Below, in pieces: positions 16,867-25,661 of a stretch of DNA of 64,000 bases (position 1 is its first letter; every line of letters begins with the position of its first letter). The DNA is taken from positions 1 through 64,000 of the forward strand of contig JAFXTN010000009.1 in the NCBI GenBank assembly GCA_017535785.1, written 5' to 3'. The notes beneath the pieces are model-generated. The model had not been told where the DNA came from, made no database searches, and worked only from the letters and a program-made list of their open reading frames with translations. This stretch comes from Butyrivibrio sp. GTDB lineage: Bacteria; Bacillota; Clostridia; Lachnospirales; Lachnospiraceae. The position numbers were made by a program, and so were the translations under genes.

Positions 16867-18186
16867 TTAGGCCTCAAACTCGGGGTCGATAGGTGAAATG
16901 CTGTAGTAGAAAAGCATTCCGTCATAAAGCTCCGTAGGTGCGATATTTATACGGTAGGAAGCATGTATAAGATAACCTAATCCATAGAAGCCTTCTCCCA
17001 CACTTCCTGTTGTCACATTTGAATGAACGAGATCATAAAGAGCCTTGTCATTTTCAGCTGAAAGATTTTCAAAATCCAAATAGAACTTTTTATCCTCCAT
17101 GTACTTAGCCTGATATGCCATAGGATCTGCAGTTGTCACGTAGTAATTCTTTCGCATATAAGGGTCGTCTGCTGATGTTCTGATAACGCTTGAATTAAAT
17201 GTTCCCTTAAAGAAATCTGTTCCGAGACAGTAATATGAATCACCGTACTTGTTCTTCAGCTCATTTCCCATAGTAGTAATTAAAGTAATATTATGCCCTT
17301 TTTTGCCGATATGTCCGTTATGTGCGGCGAGCATGATCTTACCTGAGCCGATTTCTTTTTCAAGGTCTAAGATCCAGCTAACATTTCCCGCCATGGCCCT
17401 ATCTCTGAATGCTGACATTTCAGCATTAATGCCTTCAAACATCATATAATCAACAGTCACTTCTATGTTCTGTGTAACTTTTACTGCACAAGTTGTATCA
17501 AAGTCAAAATCATTTCCTGCTTTGCTTTCAATCGCTTCTCTGATCTGCGAAAGCTCATCCTTTACCTTCTGCGCCTGTTCTTTGTTTAACCTCGCCTGTC
17601 TGTTTTCATCCAAAAGATATTCAATTCCGGAAACATCGATTCCGCTGATGCCATTCTTATCCATGTAATCAGAGAGGAATGCATATCCCTTATCAGGGTT
17701 CTGCATATCAAAGCCATATATTCTAAGGCACTCTTCTTCAGGAACCGACTGATTATACTCTCTCATCCAGTCAAGAAGATCTGCCATCTGCTGTGTATGG
17801 TAAATTACAAAAGACATCTTGTTTACTATTTCTCTTGCGTCTCCCTCGCCGCCTTGAATATACGCATTTGCCTCAAGGCAATCGCCAAAATCCGCTTCCA
17901 GAACGATAGCCTTAAATCCGTGCTTCTCTACAAGGATCTTAAGCACATCGAGCTTGGATTCCTGAAACTCAACCGCTCCGTGGCTCGCTTCACCAAGTCC
18001 GAAGATCTTTACGTTATTGGGCACATTGATATCATCCAATGATTTTGCCGCCGCTACAACATCTTTATTCTTATGGCTTGCAAGAACTGTCTTGTAGTTA
18101 AGAGCAACGACTAAGATCATGGTGATGACCAAAGTTATGATCAATAAAACCTTTCCTATTTTCTTTAATGCTTTTAATACTTTCAT
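16867..18186 (-). CDS. Membrane-anchored erythromycin esterase family protein
   Basis: Homologue of the Ere esterases (PF05139), hydrolases whose known members open macrolide lactone rings. The 439 residues carry an N-terminal membrane segment (about 12-33, VLLIITLVITMILVVALN) that classical Ere proteins lack, so the enzyme would be outside and tethered. Family motifs are FGLGEASHG, IVLEADFGDC and AAHNGHIGKKG, which supply the catalytic Glu and His residues. Flanked by a lipoprotein gene and tRNA-Pro; no other resistance gene is near. Most chromosomal members have unknown substrates, so a resistance role should not be assumed. Confidence 0.85.
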   Translation of the reverse strand: MKVLKALKKIGKVLLIITLVITMILVVALNYKTVLASHKNKDVVAAAKSLDDINVPNNVKIFGLGEASHGAVEFQESKLDVLKILVEKHGFKAIVLEADFGDCLEANAYIQGGEGDAREIVNKMSFVIYHTQQMADLLDWMREYNQSVPEEECLRIYGFDMQNPDKGYAFLSDYMDKNGISGIDVSGIEYLLDENRQARLNKEQAQKVKDELSQIREAIESKAGNDFDFDTTCAVKVTQNIEVTVDYMMFEGINAEMSAFRDRAMAGNVSWILDLEKEIGSGKIMLAAHNGHIGKKGHNITLITTMGNELKNKYGDSYYCLGTDFFKGTFNSSVIRTSADDPYMRKNYYVTTADPMAYQAKYMEDKKFYLDFENLSAENDKALYDLVHSNVTTGSVGEGFYGLGYLIHASYRINIAPTELYDGMLFYYSISPIDPEFEA

Positions 18187-18245
18187 TTTTCTTTCCTTCC
18201 CTTCGTTGTTTATACATGTGTGTCATTTGATGATATTAGATTAAC

Positions 18246-18287
18246 AAAAAAGGAAATGCGTTGCCTTTGAATTGGCTTACATTTCCT
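18246..18287 (-). terminator. Terminator downstream of tRNA-Pro
   Basis: On the minus strand AGGAAATG (18287-18280) pairs with CATTTCCT (18258-18251) around a 21-base loop, followed by T6 at 18251-18246. It lies about 55 bases after the tRNA-Pro 3' end. A T7 run also sits directly at that end. Confidence 0.65.
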
Positions 18288-18342
18288 CATGGTTATCTTA
18301 CGGTTTTGTAAGAGTCATTATTCTTTTGATTAATTAAAAAAA

Positions 18343-18416
18343 TCGGAATGACAGGATTCGAACCTGCGGCCTCTGCGTCCCGAACGCAGCGCTCTACCAA
18401 ACTGAGCCACATTCCG
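18343..18416 (-). tRNA. tRNA-Pro (anticodon CGG)
   Basis: Minus-strand cloverleaf with a 7-bp acceptor (CGGAATG/CATTCCG), an A discriminator, D arm GCTCAGTTTGGTAGAGC and anticodon arm CTGCG-loop-CGCAG. The anticodon CGG is at 18382-18380, and the T arm is GCAGG-TTCGAAT-CCTGT. CCA is not encoded. It reads CCG proline codons. Confidence 0.96.
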
Positions 18417-18451
18417 TAGTGCTGCCGGAAACAAACCCGACAGCAAATCTG

Positions 18452-18480
18452 ATTATATCAGCGATATGATTATTTTTCAA
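18452..18480 (-). promoter_or_regulatory. Promoter of tRNA-Pro, overlapping the end of the upstream gene
   Basis: TTGAAA at 18480-18475, a 17-base spacer and TATAAT at 18457-18452, with TG one base before the -10. The -35 lies inside the last codons of the AAA ATPase gene. A small hairpin (18421-18444) lies between promoter and tRNA. Confidence 0.8.
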
Positions 18481-19615
18481 TAGCAGAATCTTCCTTGCTC
18501 TCATTTCCGACAAGATCTTTGAGATCCTCAAGACAGATTGTCATCATGTCCTCGTTAGTGGGATTTTCAAGCGTCGCAACTCTTCTTGCCTGATTAGTAA
18601 TGATCTCTTCGAATAGATTTCTTATCTCTCTGGCATTGGCAAAGTTCTCTAAGCTGCCCATCTTCTTGGATGTGATAAGCGCTCTTATCTGGTGTTTCAC
18701 ATCCTCCTCAACCTTGTAGTCGTACTTATCACAGTTCATATTAAAGATCTGCTCAAGCTCATCCACGCTGTAATCGGGGAACTCAATATACTTATTGAAC
18801 CTCGACTTAAGACCGGCATTGGAGTTTATGAACTTCTTCATGGGTCCGGTGTATCCTGCTACGATAACAACAAGATCGTCTCTGTTGTCTTCCATAGCTT
18901 TAAGGATAGTATCTATCGCTTCCTGACCAAAAGCATCGTCCTTCTGAGCAAGTGAATATGCTTCGTCGACAAAGAGGACTCCGCCCATAGCTTTCTTGAT
19001 CTGCTCGGTTGTCTTAATGGCAGTCTGTCCGACATAGCCCGCAACAAGTCCCGAACGATCCACCTCAACAAGCTGTCCTTTGGAAAGAACACCGATCTGC
19101 TTGTAGATCTTGGCGATTATCCTTGCAACGGTTGTCTTACCCGTTCCGGGATTTCCTGTAAACACAAGGTGAAGTGAAACCGGAACAGATTTAAGTCCCT
19201 GCTCTTTTCTTTGCTTCTGTACTTTAACGAAAGCCGTGAGCTCTTTTACGTCTGCTTTGATGGTATCAAGACCGATAAGCTTATCGAGAGTCTCCATGGG
19301 ATCCTCTTCGGGCTCCTCGTTCTTTTTCTCCACTGCCTTTTTGGCATTTTCATCATTAGCAAAAAGAGCCTTAGCTTCAGCCAAGGCTTCATTGGCATTG
19401 TCTATCGGGTCCTTCGCCCCTGTAGACTCTGCCGTAGCACCTGCGCCTTCTATCGCCGGACCCGAAGCACTTGTTGTAACCTTCTTCGCCGGAGCCGCAG
19501 GCTCCTTGGAAGGAGTTGGTGCAAAGAAATCACCGTACAAACTTCCAAGAAGATCTTTTTGCATGCTCGTTATTTTATTTAATGTCTCTAATTCTTTTTC
19601 TCTTGAGTTCTTCAT
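18470..19615 (-). CDS. AAA-family ATPase of the CbbX/CfxQ/SpoVK type
   Basis: A remodelling ATPase. The N-terminal 110 residues are low-complexity, rich in Ala, Pro, Glu and Lys. The AAA core starts LDKLIGLDTIKADVKEL, with Walker A GNPGTGKT, pore-like GYVGQTA, Walker B GVLFVDEAY and sensor region VIVAGYTGPM. The C-terminal lid carries NAREIRNLFEEI. Related proteins include the Rubisco activase CbbX and sporulation SpoVK, but the client here is unknown. The ATG lies two bases after the stop of the DUF5722 gene and has only a weak ribosome site, so it is probably translated by coupling to that gene. Confidence 0.88.
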   Translation of the reverse strand: MKNSREKELETLNKITSMQKDLLGSLYGDFFAPTPSKEPAAPAKKVTTSASGPAIEGAGATAESTGAKDPIDNANEALAEAKALFANDENAKKAVEKKNEEPEEDPMETLDKLIGLDTIKADVKELTAFVKVQKQRKEQGLKSVPVSLHLVFTGNPGTGKTTVARIIAKIYKQIGVLSKGQLVEVDRSGLVAGYVGQTAIKTTEQIKKAMGGVLFVDEAYSLAQKDDAFGQEAIDTILKAMEDNRDDLVVIVAGYTGPMKKFINSNAGLKSRFNKYIEFPDYSVDELEQIFNMNCDKYDYKVEEDVKHQIRALITSKKMGSLENFANAREIRNLFEEIITNQARRVATLENPTNEDMMTICLEDLKDLVGNESKEDSAIEK

Positions 19616-19617
19616 TC

Positions 19618-21273
19618 TTAATCGTTCAAAAACCAGCCGTTTCTGCTAAGGAATGTTCTGTTGGCAACCATTGCATCAACATTCTGGCCGATGATCTTGG
19701 AAGCCTGTTCCTTGTATGTTCCTGCCTGCTTAGTATCCATATACTTGTAAGCATCATAAGACATCTTCTTGCTTCCGTCGATGTTCTTAAGACCCTGTGC
19801 GATATGGCTCTCCATCTCGTGAGCGTCATCAGTCTCTCTAAAGAGAATGAAGCTTGAGATATAAGGATTGCTCTTAGCCATTGTGTAAGCATATACGATT
19901 GAAGCAAGCTGTGCATCCTCGCCGAAGCTTGATGTATATCCGATCTCGGAAAGTGAGATCTGTCTTACCTGACCTGCAGGATTGAGGAATTCAGCCTTGC
20001 ACATGTAATCTGTCAAAAGATAGATGTTCTCGATCGTGATGTAAGGAGTTGCAAGTGAAGTATTTACATACTCAGCCTGCTGTTTCCATGCATAAGGATC
20101 AAACAAAGGTGCGTTGTAAGGATGAACTGAAAGTGACCAGTCAACGTTACCTTCACGTCTCATATAATAGTTGAATCTATCAAGATACTCTTTTGCAAGG
20201 AAGCATCCCGGATTGGACTTTCTGTTCCACTCCTGGTCGATAGAATTGTAAACTCTGGCATTGGCGTTAACACTCTTGATTCCGTTGTAGAAAATTCTGA
20301 ATGCCTTAACGTACTCGCTGACATTGAGCTCAATGTTGGTAGAGTTCATGTAATACCACTCTGTTCTTGCATTGATCTCATTGCCGATCACCCAGTTATC
20401 AACTGTTCCGAATGAACCGCCTGAATATCTCTGAGCAAGGAAAGCTGCAATAGCTTTAAGGTGCTGTGTGCCGCCGTCTTCCTTAGTATTCATTGCATAT
20501 CCGGGGCAAACATGTGAATCTCTTGAAAGAGGATGGATCAGATCTGCGCCGGCTGATGTCTTGTTATTTAAGATTGTAAGTGTAAGCTGGAAATTATTGA
20601 TCGAGCACCATCTTACAAATCCATCATACTGCTGAAGTGCAGCAGTGTTGAACTGATATGTCTTGCCGTCATATGAAAACTCTGTTGTGGGATATGCGGG
20701 ATCCGATGAAGGTCCAACGATATCACCCATGTAGAGGTTATATACCATCTGCGCAATGCCGAGATCCTTGAAGGTATCTGCGTTGGCATCGTTTGGAAGG
20801 ATACCCTTCATACCATGATCGTTACGACCCACTGTCTGAGTTGCAACCGCTTCGGGGTTGGTGATATAGTGCTCATCACTTACCTGAACGTATGAACCGC
20901 CACTCTTTACCGCAACAAGGAACTTCTTACTGAGATTGGAATTCTCTGTTCCAAGTCCGAGGTCAAAAGAAAATGTTGCCTTTCCACCTCTGTCTGCAGA
21001 AGCCACAACCTTACCTGTTGTGCCATCCTGATATACTTCATCTGCGAAAAGATAGAACTTTCCGTCATCCGAACCGGGAACCGAAGCTGCCGATGTATTA
21101 ACAACAACCTGACCTCCCGAAATTGTACATGAATCAATGCTTACAGGTCTTCCTGCCGCAATGGCCTCTGTACCTTCCCCTATAAAAGAATCATAGCTAA
21201 GAACCGCTGTCATCATCGTAACTGCTGTCATCACGATTCCAAGCACTTTTTTCATAAATATGTTCTTACTCAC
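19618..21273 (-). CDS. Secreted DUF5722 protein, probable glycoside hydrolase of the TIM-barrel type
   Basis: A 551-residue exported protein with an N-terminal signal peptide (about 1-40) and a beta-rich first part to about residue 150. A predicted TIM-barrel follows, matching the DUF5722 type. NWVIGNEIN places an Asn-Glu pair at 298-299, as in clan GH-A acid/base sites. SLSEIGYTS places a second Glu at 443, as for a nucleophile, and WSLSVHPYNAP supplies a conserved His/Tyr region. Glycosidase activity is inferred from these residues; no substrate is known to me. The AAA ATPase gene starts two bases after its stop. Confidence 0.82.
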   Translation of the reverse strand: MSKNIFMKKVLGIVMTAVTMMTAVLSYDSFIGEGTEAIAAGRPVSIDSCTISGGQVVVNTSAASVPGSDDGKFYLFADEVYQDGTTGKVVASADRGGKATFSFDLGLGTENSNLSKKFLVAVKSGGSYVQVSDEHYITNPEAVATQTVGRNDHGMKGILPNDANADTFKDLGIAQMVYNLYMGDIVGPSSDPAYPTTEFSYDGKTYQFNTAALQQYDGFVRWCSINNFQLTLTILNNKTSAGADLIHPLSRDSHVCPGYAMNTKEDGGTQHLKAIAAFLAQRYSGGSFGTVDNWVIGNEINARTEWYYMNSTNIELNVSEYVKAFRIFYNGIKSVNANARVYNSIDQEWNRKSNPGCFLAKEYLDRFNYYMRREGNVDWSLSVHPYNAPLFDPYAWKQQAEYVNTSLATPYITIENIYLLTDYMCKAEFLNPAGQVRQISLSEIGYTSSFGEDAQLASIVYAYTMAKSNPYISSFILFRETDDAHEMESHIAQGLKNIDGSKKMSYDAYKYMDTKQAGTYKEQASKIIGQNVDAMVANRTFLSRNGWFLND

Positions 21274-21339
21274 AACTTTCCTCCGAATCGTTATTTTCCT
21301 AAAAAAACTGGTACTTTATTGAGTGTATACTTTATGTCA

Positions 21340-22533
21340 TCAATTTGCAACAGCCTCAGCAAACGCTTCGACATCCGACATATCTTTTGCATGAAGGGCG
21401 CTCTTGATAGTAAGTGTCTGCTCAAGGATATTAACGTTCTTTAAAAGAGAAAGCTTATCTGTCATGAGTTTTACTGTAACGGGTGCCCAGGTTCCGTTCT
21501 GCGCAAGAGCAAATGTGCGGTTCTGCACTCCGAGTGCGACCATATCATTTATGAATTCTCCTACAGGAGGATATATTCCGCCGTTGTATGTAGGACACAT
21601 GATCACTACCTTTGCACACTTCCAAACCTCTCCTATAAGGTAAGAAACATCTGTGCCGGAAGCATCATATACTCTTACGTTCTTTCCGCTCTTTTCCCTT
21701 ACTTTAGAAGCAACCGCCTCTGCCGCACTTGCAGTATGTCCGTATAAGCTTCCGTATACGATAAGGATATCGTCTGTCTCAGGTGTGCATGTGCTCCACT
21801 TCTGATATTTATCAAGGAACCATGAAAGATCTTTTCTCCAAACAGGACCGTGAAGAGAAAGGATCATCTGGATATCAAGACCTGCTGCCTTCTTAAGCAC
21901 CGCCTGTACCTGCGCTCCGTACTTTCCTACGATATTGGCATAATATCTTCTTGCAGAATCAAGGAACTTCTCTTCAAAGTTGTACTCATCCGCAAATATT
22001 CCGCCGTCCAGCGCTCCGAAGGTTCCGAATGCATCTGCAGAGAAAAGAGCTTTTGATGCAGCATCATACGCCATCAAAACCTCAGGCCAGTGTACCATAG
22101 GTGCTGCAACGAAACTAAAGGTATGCTTACCCGTGGATAATGTGTCGCCTTCTTTTACCTCAAGCTTGTTGTATCCAGCAGATTCAGGGAAAAACTGTCC
22201 CATAAATTCAAAGGTCTTTGCCGCTCCGACAACTGTAACATCCGGATAAAGTTCAACCACTCTGCTTATAAGTGCGCAGTGATCGGGCTCCATATGAAGT
22301 ACTACGAGATAATCAAGCTTTTTTCCTGAAAGTGCCTCCTGCAGATTTTCAATATACTGATCAGCAACAGTCACATCTGCCGTGTCAAAAACCACATTCT
22401 TTTCATCCGCTACATAGTAGCTGTTGTAAGATACTCCCTCGGGAATGGGAAAGATATTTTCAAAGCGAGCCAGTCTCCTGTCGCTTCCGCCTATCCAAAA
22501 AATATCCTCTGTAACCTTCTTAATTCCTATCAT
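21340..22533 (-). CDS. fprA: Flavodiiron protein (FprA family)
   Basis: Reduces O2 to water or NO to N2O, protecting anaerobes. The start at 22533 (397 residues) is chosen because AGGAGG sits before it. The metallo-beta-lactamase-like domain holds the diiron ligands in LHMEPDHC (H-x-E-x-D-H). Further ligand regions are VHWPEVLMAYD and LSLHGPVWR. The C-terminal flavodoxin domain starts DILIVYGSLYGHTASAAE, giving the FMN phosphate loop. Its first codons overlap the end of the hybrid kinase gene by 14 bases, so the two are translationally coupled. O2 versus NO preference cannot be read. Confidence 0.93.
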   Translation of the reverse strand: MIGIKKVTEDIFWIGGSDRRLARFENIFPIPEGVSYNSYYVADEKNVVFDTADVTVADQYIENLQEALSGKKLDYLVVLHMEPDHCALISRVVELYPDVTVVGAAKTFEFMGQFFPESAGYNKLEVKEGDTLSTGKHTFSFVAAPMVHWPEVLMAYDAASKALFSADAFGTFGALDGGIFADEYNFEEKFLDSARRYYANIVGKYGAQVQAVLKKAAGLDIQMILSLHGPVWRKDLSWFLDKYQKWSTCTPETDDILIVYGSLYGHTASAAEAVASKVREKSGKNVRVYDASGTDVSYLIGEVWKCAKVVIMCPTYNGGIYPPVGEFINDMVALGVQNRTFALAQNGTWAPVTVKLMTDKLSLLKNVNILEQTLTIKSALHAKDMSDVEAFAEAVAN

Positions 22534-25500
22534 TTGTGTCCTCCTTAGTTGTATTTCGTTTATGGAATTCAAGTATTGTCTTTTCTACTATACTTACATC
22601 AATAGGCTTCGCAATGTGAGCATTCATTCCCGCATCAAGAGACTTCTGCACATCATCGGCATAAGCATTTGCCGTCATCGCGATGATCGGCAGATTCTTG
22701 GCATAATCCGTTCCTATATCCCTTATTGCCAAAGATGCCTCATATCCGTTCATTACAGGCATCTGGATATCCATAAGGATAAGGTCATAGTCACCTTCTT
22801 TGGATTCCTTGAACATGCGCACAGCTTCTTTTCCGTTAACTGCTCTTGCTACGGTTGCGCCTTCCATGTTCATGAGCTCTGTAAGGATATCTGCATTTAT
22901 ATCATTGTCCTCGGCGGCAAGGATCTTTATGCCGTCAAGAGGCTTCGTGATCTCTTCCTTTGCACCTTCCTTGGATCTCTTTGCTATATCATCGATGGTC
23001 TGCTTAAGGCTTGAGATAAACAGAGGCTTCTGCACAAGATCATTTGCACCTGCTGCCCTTGCTTCATCCTCTATCGCGCTGTAATCGTCCGCCATGACTA
23101 TGATGAGGATGTTGTTATTTCTCTTATCCTTCATCCTGATATTTCTAACTATCTCGGGCGCAGTCATTATCTGAACCTTCTGATCTACGATTATCATATC
23201 CACAGGCTTGTTATCCGCCTGATATACATCCAAAAGATGGATCGCGCCAAAGCCTGTCGGCGACTCGATAACATCGATTCCGTCGTTGTTAAGGATACTA
23301 GAAAGCTGTTCACATTCGTTGTGGTTGGCGTCGATAAACATTACACGCTCTATGCCGTGTCTCTTCCAGAAATCAACGTCAACGGCGTCAACAACCTGGA
23401 GTCTTAAGTTGATTATGAAGGTACTTCCCTTTCCTTCCTCACTCTCAACCCTGATCGTTCCACCCATCAGCTCAACAAGATTCTTGGTGATGGCAAGTCC
23501 GAGTCCCGTTCCCTGGATTCCTCTTATTGTATCATTATCTTCTCTTGTGAACGCTTCAAATATCTTATCTTTGTATTCGGGCTTCATTCCGATTCCGGTA
23601 TCCTTTACCGTGAATCTGACATTCTGGAAGCCTTCCGAAGTAGACGGCGATTCATTGATCGTAAACTCTATTCTTCCGCCCTCAGGTGTATATTTTACAG
23701 CATTTCCGAGCACATTCATAAGGATTTCGTTTATCTTCTGCTTATCGCCTATGAAAATGTCATGCTCCATATCCGTTACTTTTACGATATAATCAAGGTT
23801 TTTAGCCTTGGCCTGGAACATGATGACAGAATTGATCTCCTCAAGAAGCAGACCAAGTGCCATCTCTTTATTATATAGTGTTGTCCTTCCGCTCTCAATC
23901 TTACTCATATCAAGAACGTCGTTAAGAAGCGTCAAAAGATTCTGAGACGCAAGTGTGATCTTATGCGCATATTCACGTACTTTGTCTGGCTCATCCGAAT
24001 GCTTGTCTATAAGAAGGTTAAATCCTATGATCGCATTCATAGGTGTTCTGAAGTCATGCGACATGTTTGCAAGGAAGCTTGTCTTTGCCTTGTTGGCTGT
24101 CTCCGCCGTACTGAGTGCTTCCTGAAGCTGATGGTTACGCTTGATCTCCTGCGTTCTGTCATAGAGCGCAACGGCAAGCCTTCTTCCCTTGTCGTCTATT
24201 GTACATACCACGGCTCCTCTGTAATACAGAAGCTCGCCGGTATTAAGATTTTCAAATCTTATCTCATCAATAAGCTCTGCTCTAGTCGTCTTAAAACATC
24301 TCTCAAGAATAGCTCCGAGTCTTTCTTCTTCACCCTCGCACTGGGCCTTTGTAAGTACTCGGATGTCTTCCTTAAGCTCTTTTAACGGAACACCGAGTAT
24401 TGCCTCCGCATTGGCAGTGATAAACTCCGCTGAGAATGTCTTTTCTGTGATAATAGCAAGAATATCGTTGTTCTTCTCTACGACGTAATCAAACAGCCAC
24501 TCTCTGTAGTGGATATCGTTCTCTTTTTTCAAAAGATCCCGCTCATTACGCGTGTTGATCTCGCTCATCATATGCTTTAGCTGCATCGCCATGTCACTCA
24601 TGGAGTCATAGAGCTGATGGATCTCATCCTTACCTTTGTCCTCAATTCCAATCTCAAAATCTCCGCGCTTGATATCCTCGGCAATAACGTTCAGGTTCTC
24701 TATCCTTGAACACAGCCAGTTAGAGAATACGGAAGCTGCAAGATAACCTAAGATAAAAAGAACTATCGCAATGATAAAGTCGCTCTCCAAGAGAACAAAA
24801 ACGTCCGCTACAAGCTCGTTTCTGTCTACGTAATAGTAAAGCTTCCATATATCATTCAGACTTTCGTCCTTCATAAGGAAATAGTTGTGACTTTCGATAA
24901 AGTCCTTGCCCTTGTCATTTTTCCCTTTGAAAATATCCTGTGTAACTTTCTTATCAAGCGCATCATCTTTGAGCTTTTTATGAGAAATGATCTCCTTGTT
25001 GTCTCCCACGATAAGAATACCGTTGTCAAGATACGCGCTCTGCGTAGCAACGGAAAAGAAATGGTCTTTATTTATCTTAAGAACTACCATTCCGATAACA
25101 TTGGAGGTTGTCTCAGCATCAAGAAGAGAATTGATGATATACACGTTTCCGTTTCGGTCCGTAACCCACTGCGCGCCCTTTTGATTCTTACAACGAGAAT
25201 ACCAGTCCTGTTCATTGCTTGTTGTAGGTCTTTTCAAAAAATCACCGATCGAATCTCTGGGAATCTTTTCGGAATAGATCGTGATCTCGTCAATACTCTC
25301 ATCACTGCTTCTGTAGTACCAGATCAGCGGTTCGATATTACCCTTTAGCTGTTCCGTAAGCGTATACGGATCCACATCCGCATAATCAAGTGCTCTTCTA
25401 AAGCCCTCTTCATATGAAAAGAACTTGATCACGTCTGTTTCTCTTTTGGCATTGTTTTCTATTCCGTAGGAAATAACATCGATACTGCCCTGCATAGCTG

Positions 25501-25648
25501 CCTGCGTCTGGGCTTTTAGATTATTGCTGGAAACTATATATGCATATATTCCCAAAATGGCAATAGGTATGACAATGAGGGTCGCAAATATGATCCTCAT
25601 CTGCGATTTTATACTGTGAAGCCTGCTTTTGTTCGTCTCTTTTTCCAT
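22520..25648 (-). CDS. Hybrid sensor histidine kinase with extracytoplasmic sensor and two receiver domains
   Basis: A 1042-residue membrane sensor. Order: a membrane segment (about 19-40), an extracytoplasmic dCache-like region to about 285, a second segment (LLESDFIIAIVLFILGYLAA), HAMP, a PAS-like domain and a HisKA helix. The phospho-acceptor is H531 in MSHDFRTPMN. An HATPase domain with NVLGNAVKYTP, DTGIGM and GTGLGLAI follows. The first receiver is degenerate (DMIIVDQKV); the second is canonical, with D960 in LMDIQMP. No HPt or DNA-binding output domain is present, so a separate partner must act. It lies between a solute-binding protein gene and the flavodiiron gene. It is an in-frame full-length gene. 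Confidence 0.93.
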   Translation of the reverse strand: MEKETNKSRLHSIKSQMRIIFATLIVIPIAILGIYAYIVSSNNLKAQTQAAMQGSIDVISYGIENNAKRETDVIKFFSYEEGFRRALDYADVDPYTLTEQLKGNIEPLIWYYRSSDESIDEITIYSEKIPRDSIGDFLKRPTTSNEQDWYSRCKNQKGAQWVTDRNGNVYIINSLLDAETTSNVIGMVVLKINKDHFFSVATQSAYLDNGILIVGDNKEIISHKKLKDDALDKKVTQDIFKGKNDKGKDFIESHNYFLMKDESLNDIWKLYYYVDRNELVADVFVLLESDFIIAIVLFILGYLAASVFSNWLCSRIENLNVIAEDIKRGDFEIGIEDKGKDEIHQLYDSMSDMAMQLKHMMSEINTRNERDLLKKENDIHYREWLFDYVVEKNNDILAIITEKTFSAEFITANAEAILGVPLKELKEDIRVLTKAQCEGEEERLGAILERCFKTTRAELIDEIRFENLNTGELLYYRGAVVCTIDDKGRRLAVALYDRTQEIKRNHQLQEALSTAETANKAKTSFLANMSHDFRTPMNAIIGFNLLIDKHSDEPDKVREYAHKITLASQNLLTLLNDVLDMSKIESGRTTLYNKEMALGLLLEEINSVIMFQAKAKNLDYIVKVTDMEHDIFIGDKQKINEILMNVLGNAVKYTPEGGRIEFTINESPSTSEGFQNVRFTVKDTGIGMKPEYKDKIFEAFTREDNDTIRGIQGTGLGLAITKNLVELMGGTIRVESEEGKGSTFIINLRLQVVDAVDVDFWKRHGIERVMFIDANHNECEQLSSILNNDGIDVIESPTGFGAIHLLDVYQADNKPVDMIIVDQKVQIMTAPEIVRNIRMKDKRNNNILIIVMADDYSAIEDEARAAGANDLVQKPLFISSLKQTIDDIAKRSKEGAKEEITKPLDGIKILAAEDNDINADILTELMNMEGATVARAVNGKEAVRMFKESKEGDYDLILMDIQMPVMNGYEASLAIRDIGTDYAKNLPIIAMTANAYADDVQKSLDAGMNAHIAKPIDVSIVEKTILEFHKRNTTKEDTNDRN

Positions 25649-25661
25649 ATAAGTATCCCGT

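Noticed and set aside
16867-18186. Acquired macrolide resistance gene
   Set aside because: Base composition and codon use look like the neighbours, there is no mobile element, and the membrane anchor argues against a classical Ere role.
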